64,000 nucleotides of DNA from Lasioglossum baleicum (lineage: Eukaryota > Arthropoda > Insecta > Hymenoptera > Halictidae), in contig NW_027469172.1 of NCBI RefSeq assembly GCF_051020765.1, positions 219,501 to 283,500 on the forward strand. Direction: 5' to 3'. The notes below the pieces were generated by a model that saw only the letters and a program-made list of their open reading frames with translations, did not search any database and was not told the DNA's origin. This document shows positions 1 to 12,740 of the stretch, one piece after another. How positions within the stretch are numbered: position 1 is the stretch's first letter; each line of letters opens with the position of its first letter. Made by a program: the position numbers and the translations under genes.

Positions 1-183
1 TGGAGCAATCATCAACCATAACATATAACGCATAACGCATAACGCATAACGCATAACGCATAACGCATAACGCATAACGCATAACGCATAACGCATAACG
101 CATAACGCATAACGCATAACGCATAACGCATAACGCATAACGCATAACGCATAACGCATAACGCATAACGCATAACGCATAAC

Positions 184-830
184 GGATAACGGATAACGCA
201 CAACGCATAACCCATACCGCACAACGCATAACCCATAACGCATAACGCATAACGCAAAACGCATAATGCATAACGCATAATCCAGAACAGATAACGCATA
301 ACCCATAACGCATAACGCAAAGCCGATAACGCATAACGCATAACACATAACACATAGCGCATATCGCATAACGCATAACGCATAACCCATAACGGATAAC
401 GCATAACGCATAATGCATTACGCATAACCCATAACGGATAACGCATAACCCATAAAGCATAACGCATAACGCATAACGCAAAACGCAAAACGCATAACGC
501 ATATCGCATAACGCATAACGCATAACGCATAACGCATAACGCATAACGCACAACGCATAACGCATAACGCATAACGCATAACGCATAACGCATAACGCAT
601 AACGCATAACGCATAACGCATAACGCATAACGCATAACGCATAACGCATAACGCATAACGCATAACGCAAAGCCGATAATGCATAACGCATAACGCATAA
701 CACATAACGCATAATGCAAAATTCATAACGCATAATGCATAACGCATAATCCATAACGGATAACGCATAACCCATAACGCATAACGCATAACGCATAACG
801 CATAACGCAAAGCCGATAATGCATAACGCA
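184..830. repeat. Domain A block, copy 1 of a ~650-bp duplication
   Basis: This stretch matches 2,515-3,161 at a constant offset of 2,331 bp (333 monomers). It includes the rare variant CCAGAACAGATAAC (281 and 2,612), the CACATAACACATAGCGC motif, the GCAAAACGCAAAAC pair and the AAAGCCGATAATGC motif (668 and 2,999). One difference I can see is a C to T at the CpG near 2,877. Beyond about 830 the two copies diverge (AACACATAAC here, AACTCATAAC there). A shorter tandem duplication of 140 bp lies inside it (668-807 against 808-947). Confidence 0.8.
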
Positions 831-2514
831 TAACGCATAACACATAACGCATAATGCAAAATTCATAACGCATAATGCATAACGCATAATCCATAACGGA
901 TAACGCATAACCCATAACGCATAACGCAAAGCCGATAACGCATAACGCATAACACATAGCGCATATCGCATAACGCATAACGCATAACCCATAACCCATA
1001 ACGCATAACGCAAAACGCGTAACGCATAACGCATAATGCATTAAGCATAACCCATAACGGATAACGCATAACGCATGACGCATAACGCAAAGCCGATAAC
1101 GCATAACGTATGACGCATAACGCAAAGCCGACAACGCATAATGCATTACGCATAACCCATAAAGCATAACGCATAACGCAAAACGCAAAACGCAAAACGC
1201 ATAACGCATATCGCATAACGCATAACGCATAACGCATAACGCATAACGCATAACGCATAACGCATAACGCATAACGCATAACGCATAACGCATAACGCAT
1301 AACGCATAACGGATAACGGATAACGCACAACGCATAACCCATACCGCATTACGCATTACGCATAATGCATAACGGATAACGGATAACGCACAACGCATAA
1401 CCCATAACGCATTAACCATAACGCATAATACATAACGCATAATCCATAACGGATAACGCATAACGCAAAGCCGATAACGCATATCGCATAACGCATAACG
1501 CATAACGCATAACGCATAACGCATAACGCATAACGCATAACGCATAACGCATAACGCATAACGCATAACGCATAACGCATAACGCATAACGCATAACGCA
1601 TAACGCATAACGCATAACGCATAACGCATAACGCATAACGCATAACGCATAACGCAAAGCCGATAACGCATAACGCATTACGCACAACCCATAAAGCATA
1701 ACGCATAACGCATAACGCAAAACGCATAACGCATATCGCATAACGCATAACGCATAACGCATAACGCATAACGCATAACGCATAACGCATAACGCATAAC
1801 GCATAACGCATAACGCATAACGCATAACGCATAACGCATAACGCATAACGCATAACGCATAACGCATAACGCATAACGCATAACGCATAACGCATAACGC
1901 ATAACGCATAACGCATAACGCATAACGCATAACGCATAACGCATAACGCATAACGCATAACGCATAACTCATAACGCATAACGCATAACGCATAACGCAT
2001 AACGCATAACGCATAACGCATAACGCATAACGCATAACGCATAACGCATAACGCATAACGCATAACGCATAACGCATAACGCATAACGCATAACGCATAA
2101 CGGATAACGCACAACGCATAACCCATAACGCATTAACCATAACGCATAATACATAACGCATAATCCATAACGGATAACGCATAACGCAAAGCCGATAACG
2201 CATAACGCATTACGCACAACCCATAAAGCATAACGCATAACGCATAACGCAAAACGCATAACGCATATCGCATAACGCATAACGCATAACGCATAACGCA
2301 TAACGCATAACGCATAACGCATAACGCATAACGCATAACGCATAACGCATAACGCATAACGCATAACGCATAACGCATAACGCATAACGCATAACGCATA
2401 ACGCATAACGCATAACGCATAACGCATAACGCATAACGCATAACGCATAACGCATAACGCATAACGCATAACGCATAACGCATAACGCATAACGCATAAC
2501 GCATAACGCATAAC

Positions 2515-3161
2515 GGATAACGGATAACGCACAACGCATAACCCATACCGCACAACGCATAACCCATAACGCATAACGCATAACGCAAAACGCATAATGC
2601 ATAACGCATAATCCAGAACAGATAACGCATAACCCATAACGCATAACGCAAAGCCGATAACGCATAACGCATAACACATAACACATAGCGCATATCGCAT
2701 AACGCATAACGCATAACCCATAACGGATAACGCATAACGCATAATGCATTACGCATAACCCATAACGGATAACGCATAACCCATAAAGCATAACGCATAA
2801 CGCATAACGCAAAACGCAAAACGCATAACGCATATCGCATAACGCATAACGCATAACGCATAACGCATAACGCATAATGCACAACGCATAACGCATAACG
2901 CATAACGCATAACGCATAACGCATAACGCATAACGCATAACGCATAACGCATAACGCATAACGCATAACGCATAACGCATAACGCATAACGCATAACGCA
3001 AAGCCGATAATGCATAACGCATAACGCATAACACATAACGCATAATGCAAAATTCATAACGCATAATGCATAACGCATAATCCATAACGGATAACGCATA
3101 ACCCATAACGCATAACGCATAACGCATAACGCATAACGCAAAGCCGATAATGCATAACGCA
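2515..3161. repeat. Domain A block, copy 2 of the ~650-bp duplication
   Basis: Second copy of the 184-830 block at offset 2,331 bp, in the same orientation. It shows that higher-order duplication happened in domain A as well as in the right-hand array, keeping the 7-bp register. Confidence 0.8.
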
Positions 3162-3939
3162 TAACTCATAACGCATAACGCATAACGCATAACGTATGAC
3201 GCATAACGCAAAGCCGATAGCGAATAACGCATAACGCATAACGCGTAACGCATAACGGATAACGCACAACTCATAACCCATAACGCATTAACCATAACGC
3301 ATAATACATAACGCATAATCCATAACGGATAACGCATAACCCATAACGCATAACGCAAAGCCGATAACGCATAACGCATTACGCATAACCCATAAAGCAT
3401 AACGCATAACGCATAACGCATATCGCATAACGCATAACGCATAACGCATAACGCATAACGCATAACGCATAACGCATAACGCATAACGGATAACGGATAA
3501 CGCACAACGCATAACCCATACCGCATTACGCATTACGCATAATGCATAACGGATAACGGATAACGCACAACGCATAACCCATAACGCATTAACCATAACG
3601 CATAATACATAACGCATAATCCATAACGGATAACGGATAACGCACAACGCATAACCCATAACGCATTAACCATAACGCATAATACATAACGCATAATCCA
3701 TAACGGATAACGCATAACGCAAAGCCGATAACGCATAACGCATTACGCACAACCCATAAAGCATAACGCATAACGCATAACGCAAAACGCATAACGCATA
3801 TCGCATAACGCATAACGCATAACGCATAACGCATAACGCATAACGCATAACGCATAACGCATAACGCATAACGCATAACGCATAACGCATAACGCATAAC
3901 GCATAACGCATAACGCATAACGGATAACGGATAACGCAC

Positions 3940-4320
3940 AACGCATAACCCGTACCGCATTACGCATTACGCATAATGCATAACGCAAAACGCATAATCC
4001 ATAACGGATGACGCATAACCCATAACGCATAACGCATAACGCAAAGCCGATAATGCATAACGCATAACGCATAACACATAACGCATAATGCAAAATTCAT
4101 AACGCATAATGCATAACGCATAATCCATAACGGATAACGCATAACCCATAACGCATAACGCATAACGGATAACGGATAACGCACAACGCATAACCCATAC
4201 CGCACAACGCATAACCCATACCGCATTACGTATTACGCATAATGCATAACGCAAAACGCATAATCCATAACGGATGACGCATAACCCATAACGCATAACG
4301 CATAACGCAAAGCCGATAAT
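3940..4320. repeat. Domain A triplicated block, copy 1
   Basis: Contains CCGTACCGCATTACGCATTAC, GCAAAACGCATAATCC, GGATGACGCATAAC, GCAAAATTCATAAC and a distinctive GTATTACG at 4,230. The same order recurs at about 5,088-5,468 (offset 1,148 bp) and about 8,693-9,073 (offset 4,753 bp). Both offsets are whole numbers of heptamers. Edges are approximate. Confidence 0.75.
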
Positions 4321-4838
4321 GCATAACGCATAACGCATAACGCATAACGCATAACGCATAACGCATAACGCATAACGCATAACGCATAACGCATAACGCA
4401 TAACGCATAACGCATAACGCATAACGCATAACGCATAACGCATAACGCATAACGCATAACGCATAACGCATAACGCATAACGCATAACGCATAACGCATA
4501 ACGCATAACGCATAACGCATAACGCATAACGCATAACGCATAACGCATAACGCATAACGCATAACGCATAACGCATAACGCATAACGCATAACGCATAAC
4601 GCATAACGCATAACGCATAACGCATAACGCATAACGCATAACGCATAACGCATAACGCATAACGCATAACGCATAACGCATAACGCATAACGCATAACGC
4701 ATAACGCATAACGCATAACGCATAACGCATAACGCATAACGCATAACGCATAACGCATAACGCATAACGCATAACGCATAACGCATAACGCATAACGCAT
4801 AACGCATAACGCATAACGCATAACGCATAACGCATAAC
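4321..4838. repeat. Perfect GCATAAC run, 74 units
   Basis: I see 518 bp with no variant monomer, bounded by an AAT variant on the left and GGATAAC on the right. It is a locally homogenised or recently expanded tract. Confidence 0.85.
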
Positions 4839-5087
4839 GGATAACGGATAACGCACGACGCATGACGCATAACGCATAACGCATAACGCATAACGCATAA
4901 CGCATAACGCAAAACGCATAACGCATAACGCATAACGCATAACGCATAACGCATAACGCATAACGCATAACGCATAACGCATAACGCATAACGCATAACG
5001 CATAACGCATAACGCATAACGTATAACGCATAACGCATAACGCATAACGCATAACGCATAACGCATAACGGATAACGGATAACGCAC

Positions 5088-5468
5088 AACGCATAACCCG
5101 TACCGCATTACGCATTACGCATAATGCATAACGCAAAACGCATAATCCATAACGGATGACGCATAACCCATAACGCATAACGCATAACGCAAAGCCGATA
5201 ATGCATAACGCATAACGCATAACACATAACGCATAATGCAAAATTCATAATGCATAATGCATAACGCATAATCCATAACGGATAACGCATAACCCATAAC
5301 GCATAACGCATAACGGATAACGGATAACGCACAACGCATAACCCATACCGCACAACGCATAACCCATACCGCATTACGTATTACGCATAATGCATAACGC
5401 AAAACGCATAATCCATAACGGATGACGCATAACCCATAACGCATAACGCATAACGCAAAGCCGATAAT
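5088..5468. repeat. Domain A triplicated block, copy 2
   Basis: Same landmark order as 3,940-4,320, with GTATTACG at 5,378. A single C to T (TTCATAATGC in place of TTCATAACGC) distinguishes it near 5,250. Confidence 0.75.
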
Positions 5469-5921
5469 GCATAACGCATAACGCATAACGCATAACGCAT
5501 AACGCATAACGCATAACGCATAACGCATAACGCATAACGCATAACGCATAACGCATAACGCATAACGCATAACGCATAACGCATAACGCATAACGCATAA
5601 CGCATAACGCATAACGCATAACGCATAACGCATAACGCATAACGCATAACGCATAACGCATAACGCATAACGCATAACGCATAACTCATAACGCATAACG
5701 CATAACGCATAACGCATAACGCATAACGCATAACGCATAACGCATAACGCATAACGCATAACGCATAACGCATAACGCATAACGCATAACGCATAACGCA
5801 TAACGCAGAACGCATAACGCATAACGCATAACGCATAACGCATAACGCATAACGCATAACGCATAACGCATAACGCATAACGCATAACGCATAACGCATA
5901 ACGCATAACGCATAACGCATA

Positions 5922-6300
5922 ACTCATAACGCATAACGCATAACGCATAACGTATGACGCATAACGCAAAGCCGATAGCGAATAACGCATAACGCATAAC
6001 GCGTAACGCATAACGGATAACGCACAACTCATAACCCATAACGCATTAACCATAACGCATAATACATAACGCATAATCCATAACGGATAACGCATAACCC
6101 ATAACGCATAACGCAAAGCCGATAACGCATAACGCATTACGCATAACCCATAAAGCATAACGCATAACGCATAACGCAAAACGAATAACGCATATCGCAT
6201 AACGCATAACGCATAACGGATAACGGATAACGCACAACGCATAACCCATAACGCATTAACCATAACGCATAATACATAACGCATAATCCATAACGGATAA
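5922..6300. repeat. Domain A block with GATAGCGAATAAC, paired with 7,413-7,791
   Basis: The rare string GATAGCGAATAACG occurs at 3,216, 5,974 and 7,465, each followed by a GCGTAAC monomer and CACAACTCATAACCC. Between 5,974 and 7,465 the match continues to the GCAAAACGAATAAC variant (near 6,178 and 7,669), at a constant offset of 1,491 bp (213 monomers). The 3,216 copy diverges sooner. Confidence 0.75.
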
Positions 6301-8692
6301 CGGATAACGCACAACGCATAACCCATAACGCATTAACCATAACGCATAATACATAACGCATAATCCATAACGGATAACGCATAACGCAAAGCCGATAACG
6401 CATAACGCATTACGCACAACCCATAAAGCATAACGCATAACGCATAACGCAAAACGCATAACGCATATCGCATAACGCATAACGCATAACGCATAATGCA
6501 TAACGCATAACGCATAACGCATAACGCATAACGCATAACGCATAACGCATAACGCATAACGCATAACGCATAACGCATAACGCATAACGCATAACGCATA
6601 ACGCATAACGCATAACGCATAACGCATAACGCATAACGCATAACGCATAACGCATAACGCATAACGCATAACGCATAACGCATAACGCATAACGCATAAC
6701 GCATAACGCATAACGCATAACGCATAACGCATAACGCATAACGCATAACGCATAACGCATAACGCATAACGCATAACGCATAACGCATAACGCATAACGC
6801 ATAACGCATAACGCATAACGCATAACGCATAACGCATAACGCATAACGCATAACGCATAACGCATAACGCATAACGCATATCGCATAACGCATAACGCAT
6901 AACGCATAACGCATAACGCATAACGCATAACGCATAACGCATAACGCATAACGCATAACGCATAACGCATAACGCATAACGCATAACGCATAACGCATAA
7001 CGCATAACGCATAACGCATAACGCATAACGCATAACGCATAACGCATAACGCATAACGCATAACGCATAACGCATAACGCATAACGCATAACGCATAACG
7101 CATAACGCATAACGCATAACGCATAACGCATAACGCATAACGCATAACGCATAACGCATAACGCATAACGCATAACGCATAACGCATAACGCATAACGCA
7201 TAACGCATAACGCATAACGCATAACGCATAACGCATAACGCATAACGCATAACGCATAACGCATAACGCATAACGCATAACGCATAACGCATAACGCATA
7301 ACGCATAACGCATAACGCATAACGCAGAACGCATAACGCATAACGCATAACGCATAACGCATAACGCATAACGCATAACGCATAACGCATAACGCATAAC
7401 GCATAACGCATAACTCATAACGCATAACGCATAACGCATAACGTATGACGCATAACGCAAAGCCGATAGCGAATAACGCATAACGCATAACGCGTAACGC
7501 ATAACGGATAACGCACAACTCATAACCCATAACGCATTAACCATAACGCATAATACATAACGCATAATCCATAACGGATAACGCATAACCCATAACGCAT
7601 AACGCAAAGCCGATAACGCATAACGCATTACGCATAACCCATAAAGCATAACGCATAACGCATAACGCAAAACGAATAACGCATATCGCATAACGCATAA
7701 CGCATAACGGATAACGGATAACGCACAACGCATAACCCATAACGCATTAACCATAACGCATAATACATAACGCATAATCCATAACGGATAACGCATAACG
7801 CAAAGCCGATAACGCATAACGCATGACGCACAACCCATAAAGCATAACGCATAACGCATAACGCATAACGCAAAACGCATAACGCATATCGCATAACGCA
7901 TAACGCATAACGCATAACGCATAACGCATAACGCATAACGCATAACGCATAACGCATAACGCATAACGCATAACGCATAACGCATAACGCATAACGCATA
8001 ACGCATAACGCATAACGCATAACGCATAACGCATAACGCATAACGCATAACGCATAACGCATAACGCATAACGCATAACGCATAACGCATAACGCATAAC
8101 GCATAACGCATAACGCATAACGCATAACGCATAACGCATAACGCATAAAGCATAACGCATAACGCATAACGCATATCGCATAACGCATAACGCATAACGC
8201 ATAACGCATAACGCATAACGCATAACGGATAACGGATAACGCACAACGCATAACCCATACCGCATTACGCATTACGCATAATGCATAACGGATAACGGAT
8301 AACGCACAACGCATAACCCATAACGCATTAACCATAACGCATAATACATAACGCATAATCCATAACGGATAACGGATAACGCACAACGCATAACCCATAA
8401 CGCATTAACCATAACGCATAATACATAACGCATAATCCATAACGGATAACGCATAACGCAAAGCCGATAACGCATAACGCATTACGCACAACCCATAAAG
8501 CATAACGCATAACGCATAACGCAAAACGCATAACGCATATCGCATAACGCATAACGCATAACGCATAACGCATAACGCATAACGCATAACGCATAACGCA
8601 TAACGCATAACGCATAACGCATAACGCATAACGCATAACGCATAACGCATAACGCATAACGCATAACGCATAACGGATAACGGATAACGCAC

Positions 8693-9073
8693 AACGCATA
8701 ACCCGTACCGCATTACGCATTACGCATAATGCATAACGCAAAACGCATAATCCATAACGGATGACGCATAACCCATAACGCATAACGCATAACGCAAAGC
8801 CGATAATGCATAACGCATAACGCATAACACATAACGCATAATGCAAAATTCATAACGCATAATGCATAACGCATAATCCATAACGGATAACGCATAACCC
8901 ATAACGCATAACGCATAACGGATAACGGATAACGCACAACGCATAACCCATACCGCACAACGCATAACCCATACCGCATTACGTATTACGCATAATGCAT
9001 AACGCAAAACGCATAATCCATAACGGATGACGCATAACCCATAACGCATAACGCATAACGCAAAGCCGATAAT
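8693..9073. repeat. Domain A triplicated block, copy 3
   Basis: Same landmark order as 3,940-4,320, with GTATTACG at 8,983. It is followed directly by the longest uninterrupted run of the perfect heptamer in domain A (9,074-9,906). Confidence 0.75.
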
Positions 9074-9906
9074 GCATAACGCATAACGCATAACGCATAA
9101 CGCATAACGCATAACGCATAACGCATAACGCATAACGCATAACGCATAACGCATAACGCATAACGCATAACGCATAACGCATAACGCATAACGCATAACG
9201 CATAACGCATAACGCATAACGCATAACGCATAACGCATAACGCATAACGCATAACGCATAACGCATAACGCATAACGCATAACGCATAACGCATAACGCA
9301 TAACGCATAACGCATAACGCATAACGCATAACGCATAACGCATAACGCATAACGCATAACGCATAACGCATAACGCATAACGCATAACGCATAACGCATA
9401 ACGCATAACGCATAACGCATAACGCATAACGCATAACGCATAACGCATAACGCATAACGCATAACGCATAACGCATAACGCATAACGCATAACGCATAAC
9501 GCATAACGCATAACGCATAACGCATAACGCATAACGCATAACGCATAACGCATAACGCATAACGCATAACGCATAACGCATAACGCATAACGCATAACGC
9601 ATAACGCATAACGCATAACGCATAACGCATAACGCATAACGCATAACGCATAACGCATAACGCATAACGCATAACGCATAACGCATAACGCATAACGCAT
9701 AACGCATAACGCATAACGCATAACGCATAACGCATAACGCATAACGCATAACGCATAACGCATAACGCATAACGCATAACGCATAACGCATAACGCATAA
9801 CGCATAACGCATAACGCATAACGCATAACGCATAACGCATAACGCATAACGCATAACGCATAACGCATAACGCATAACGCATAACGCATAACGCATAACG
9901 CATAAC
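9074..9906. repeat. Perfect GCATAAC run, 119 units
   Basis: 833 bp without a visible variant, following the CAAAGCCGATAAT landmark and ending at GGATAACGCACAAC. It is the longest perfect tract I noticed, close to the domain A/B boundary. Tracts this long are where an assembly is most likely to have the wrong copy number. Confidence 0.85.
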
Positions 9907-11849
9907 GGATAACGCACAACGCATAACCCATAACGCATTTACCATAACGCATAATACATAACGCATAATCCATAACGGATAACGCATAACGCAAAGCCGA
10001 TAACGCATAACGCATTACGCACAACCCATAAAGCATAACGCATAACGCATAACGCAAAACGCATAACGCATATCGCATAACGCATAACGCATAACGCATA
10101 ACGCATAACGCATAACGCATAACGCATAACGCATAACGCATAACGCATAACGCATAACGCATAACGCACAACGCACAACGCACAACGGACAACGCATAAC
10201 GCATAACGCATAACGCACAACGCACAACGCAGAACGCATAACGCATCACGCATAACGCATAACGCATAACGCATAACGCATAACGCATAACGCATAACGC
10301 ATAACGCATAACGCATAACGCATAACGCACAACGCACAACGCATAACGCAGAACGCATAACGCATAACGCATAACCTACAAAGCATAACGCAGAGCCCAT
10401 TACGCATAACGCATAACGCATAACGCATAACGCATAACGCATAACGCATAACGCATAACGCATAACGCATAACGCATAACGCATAACGCATAACGCATAA
10501 CGCATAACGCATAACGCATAACGCATAACGCATAACGCATAACGCATAACGCATAACGCATAACGCATAACGCATAACGCATAACGCATAACGCATAACG
10601 CATAACGCATAACGCATAACGCATAACGCATAACGCATAACGCATAACGCATAACGCATAACGCATAACGCATAACGCATAACGCATAACGCATAACGCA
10701 TAACGCATAACGCATAACGCATAACGCATAACGCATAACGCATAACGCATAACGCATAACGCATAACGCATAACGCATAACGCATAACGCATAACGCATA
10801 ACGCATAACGCATAACGCATAACGCATAACGCATAACGCATAACGCATAACGCATACCGCATAACGCATAACGCATAACGCATAACGCATAACGCATAAC
10901 GCATAACGCATAACGCATAACGCATAACGCATAACGCATAACGCATAACGCATAACGCATAACGCATAACGCATAACTCATAACGCATAACGCATAACGC
11001 ATAACGCATAACGCTTAACGCATAACGCATAACGCATAACGCATAACTCATAACGCATAACGCATAACGCATAACGCATAACGCATAACGCATAACGCAT
11101 AACGCATAACGCATAACGCATAACGCAGAACGCATAACGCAGAACGCATAACGCACAACGCACAACGCACAACGCACAACGCATAACGCATAACGCATAA
11201 CGCAGAACGCATAACGCACAACGCACAACGCATAACGCATAACGCATAACGCATAACGCATAACGCATAACGCATAACGCATAACGCATAACGCATAACG
11301 CATAACGCATAACGCATAACGCATAACGCATAACGCATAACGCATAACGCATAACGCATAACGCATAACGCATAACGCATAACGCATAACGCACAACGCA
11401 GAACGCATAACGCATAACGCATAACGCATAACGCATAACGCATAACGCATAACGCACAACGCATAACGCATAACGCACAACGCACAACGCACAACGCATA
11501 ACGCATAACGCATAACGCATAACGCATAACGCACAACGCACAACGCACAACGCACAACGCACAACGCATAACGCATAACGCATAACGCATAACGCATAAC
11601 GCATAACGCATAACGCATAACGCACAACGCATAACGCAGAGCCCATAACGCATAACGCATAACCCATAACCCATAACGCATATCGCATAACTCATAACGC
11701 ATAACGCACAACGCAGAGCCCATAACGCATTACGCATAACGCATAAGGCACAACGCATAACGCATAACGCAAATCCATAACACATAACGCATAACGCACA
11801 ACGCATAACGCATAACGCATAAAGCATATCGCATAACGCATAACGCATA

Positions 11850-11877
11850 ACGCCTAACTCATATCCTACAAAGCATA
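11850..11877. repeat. CTCATATCCTACAAAG landmark box, first of 32 copies
   Basis: Four consecutive diverged heptamers (CGCCTAA, CTCATAT, CCTACAA, AGCATAA) form a 28-bp box that stays in the 7-bp register. Copies begin (CCTAAC) at 11853, 12720, 13502, 15587, 17084, 19757, 20722, 21778, 23198, 24093, 26618, 27639, 28828, 29457, 31982, 34282, 34904, 35512, 38477, 40763, 41378, 41993, 43469, 44077, 44692, 48693, 49777, 56476, 57462, 60980, 61868 and 63022. All read the same except 12,720, which has TTATAT for TCATAT. The box is absent from domain A. Confidence 0.9.
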
Positions 11878-12503
11878 ACGCATAACGCATAACGCATAAC
11901 GCATAACGCATAACGCATAACGCATAACGCATAACGCATAAGGCATAACGCATAACGTATAACGCATAACGCATAACGCATAACGCATAACGCATAACGC
12001 ATAACGCATAACGCATAACGCATAACGCATAACGCATAACGCATAACGCATAACGCATAACGCATAACGCATAACGCATAACGCATAACGCATAACGCAT
12101 AACGCATAACGCATAACGCATAACGCATAACGCATAACGCATAACGCATAACGCATAACGCATAACGCATAACGCATAACGCATAACGCATAACGCATAA
12201 CGCATAACGCATAACGCATAACGCATAACGCATAACGCATAACGCATAACGCATAACGCATAACGCATAACGCATAACGCATAACGCATAACGCATAACG
12301 CATAACGCATAACGCATAACGCATAACGCATAACGCATAACGCATAACGCATAACGCATAACGCATAACGCATAACGCATAACGCATAACGCATAACGCA
12401 TAACGCATAACGCATAACGCATAACGCATAACGCATAACGCAAAACGCATAACGCATAACGCATAACGCATAACGCATAACTCATAACGCATAACGCATA
12501 ACG

Positions 12504-12740
12504 CAGAGCCCATAACGCATAACGCATAACCCATTTCGCATAACGCATAACGCATAACGCATAACGCATAACGCACAACGCACAACGCACAACGCACAAC
12601 GCACAACGCACAACGCATAAGGCACAACGCATAACGCATAACGCAAATCCATAACACATAACGCATAACGCACAACGCATAACGCATAACGCATAAAGCA
12701 TATCGCATAACGCATAACGCCTAACTTATATCCTACAAAG
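12504..12740. repeat. Domain B block with CCCATTTCGC, first of 8 copies
   Basis: Ordered landmarks: CAGAGCCC, CCCATTTCGC, six CACAAC monomers, TAAGGCACAAC, GCAAATCCATAACAC, TAAAGCATATCGC, then the CTCATATCCTACAAAG box. Further copies have CCCATTTCGC near 23,907, 27,451, 31,792, 38,287, 49,588, 57,273 and 61,680. The 12.5-kb copy carries the variant box (TTATAT). The 27.5-kb copy has CCATAACGC in place of CCATAACAC, and the 31.8-kb copy has TAATGCACAAC in place of TAAGGCACAAC. These are useful private markers. Confidence 0.85.

Larger units (their letters stand above)
1..10090. repeat. 7-bp satellite array, domain A (GCATAAC unit)
   Basis: Tandem GCATAAC heptamers with frequent variant monomers. 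Characteristic landmarks are GCAAAGCCGATAAC (about 30 copies, last near 9,990), GGATAACGGATAACGCACAAC, GCATTAACCATAAC, GCATTACGCATTACGCATAAT and CCATAAAGCATAAC. All of these decompose into whole heptamers, so they differ from the base unit by substitution only. Landmark intervals are exact multiples of 7: 281 to 2,612 is 333 units, 3,216 to 5,974 is 394, 5,974 to 7,465 is 213, 4,231 to 5,379 is 164, and 5,379 to 8,984 is 515. The CTCATATCCTACAAAG and CAGAGCCC landmarks of the right-hand array are absent. The right edge is approximate: the last domain-A landmark is near 10,035 and the first CACAAC run is near 10,168. No gene is visible. Confidence 0.95.
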
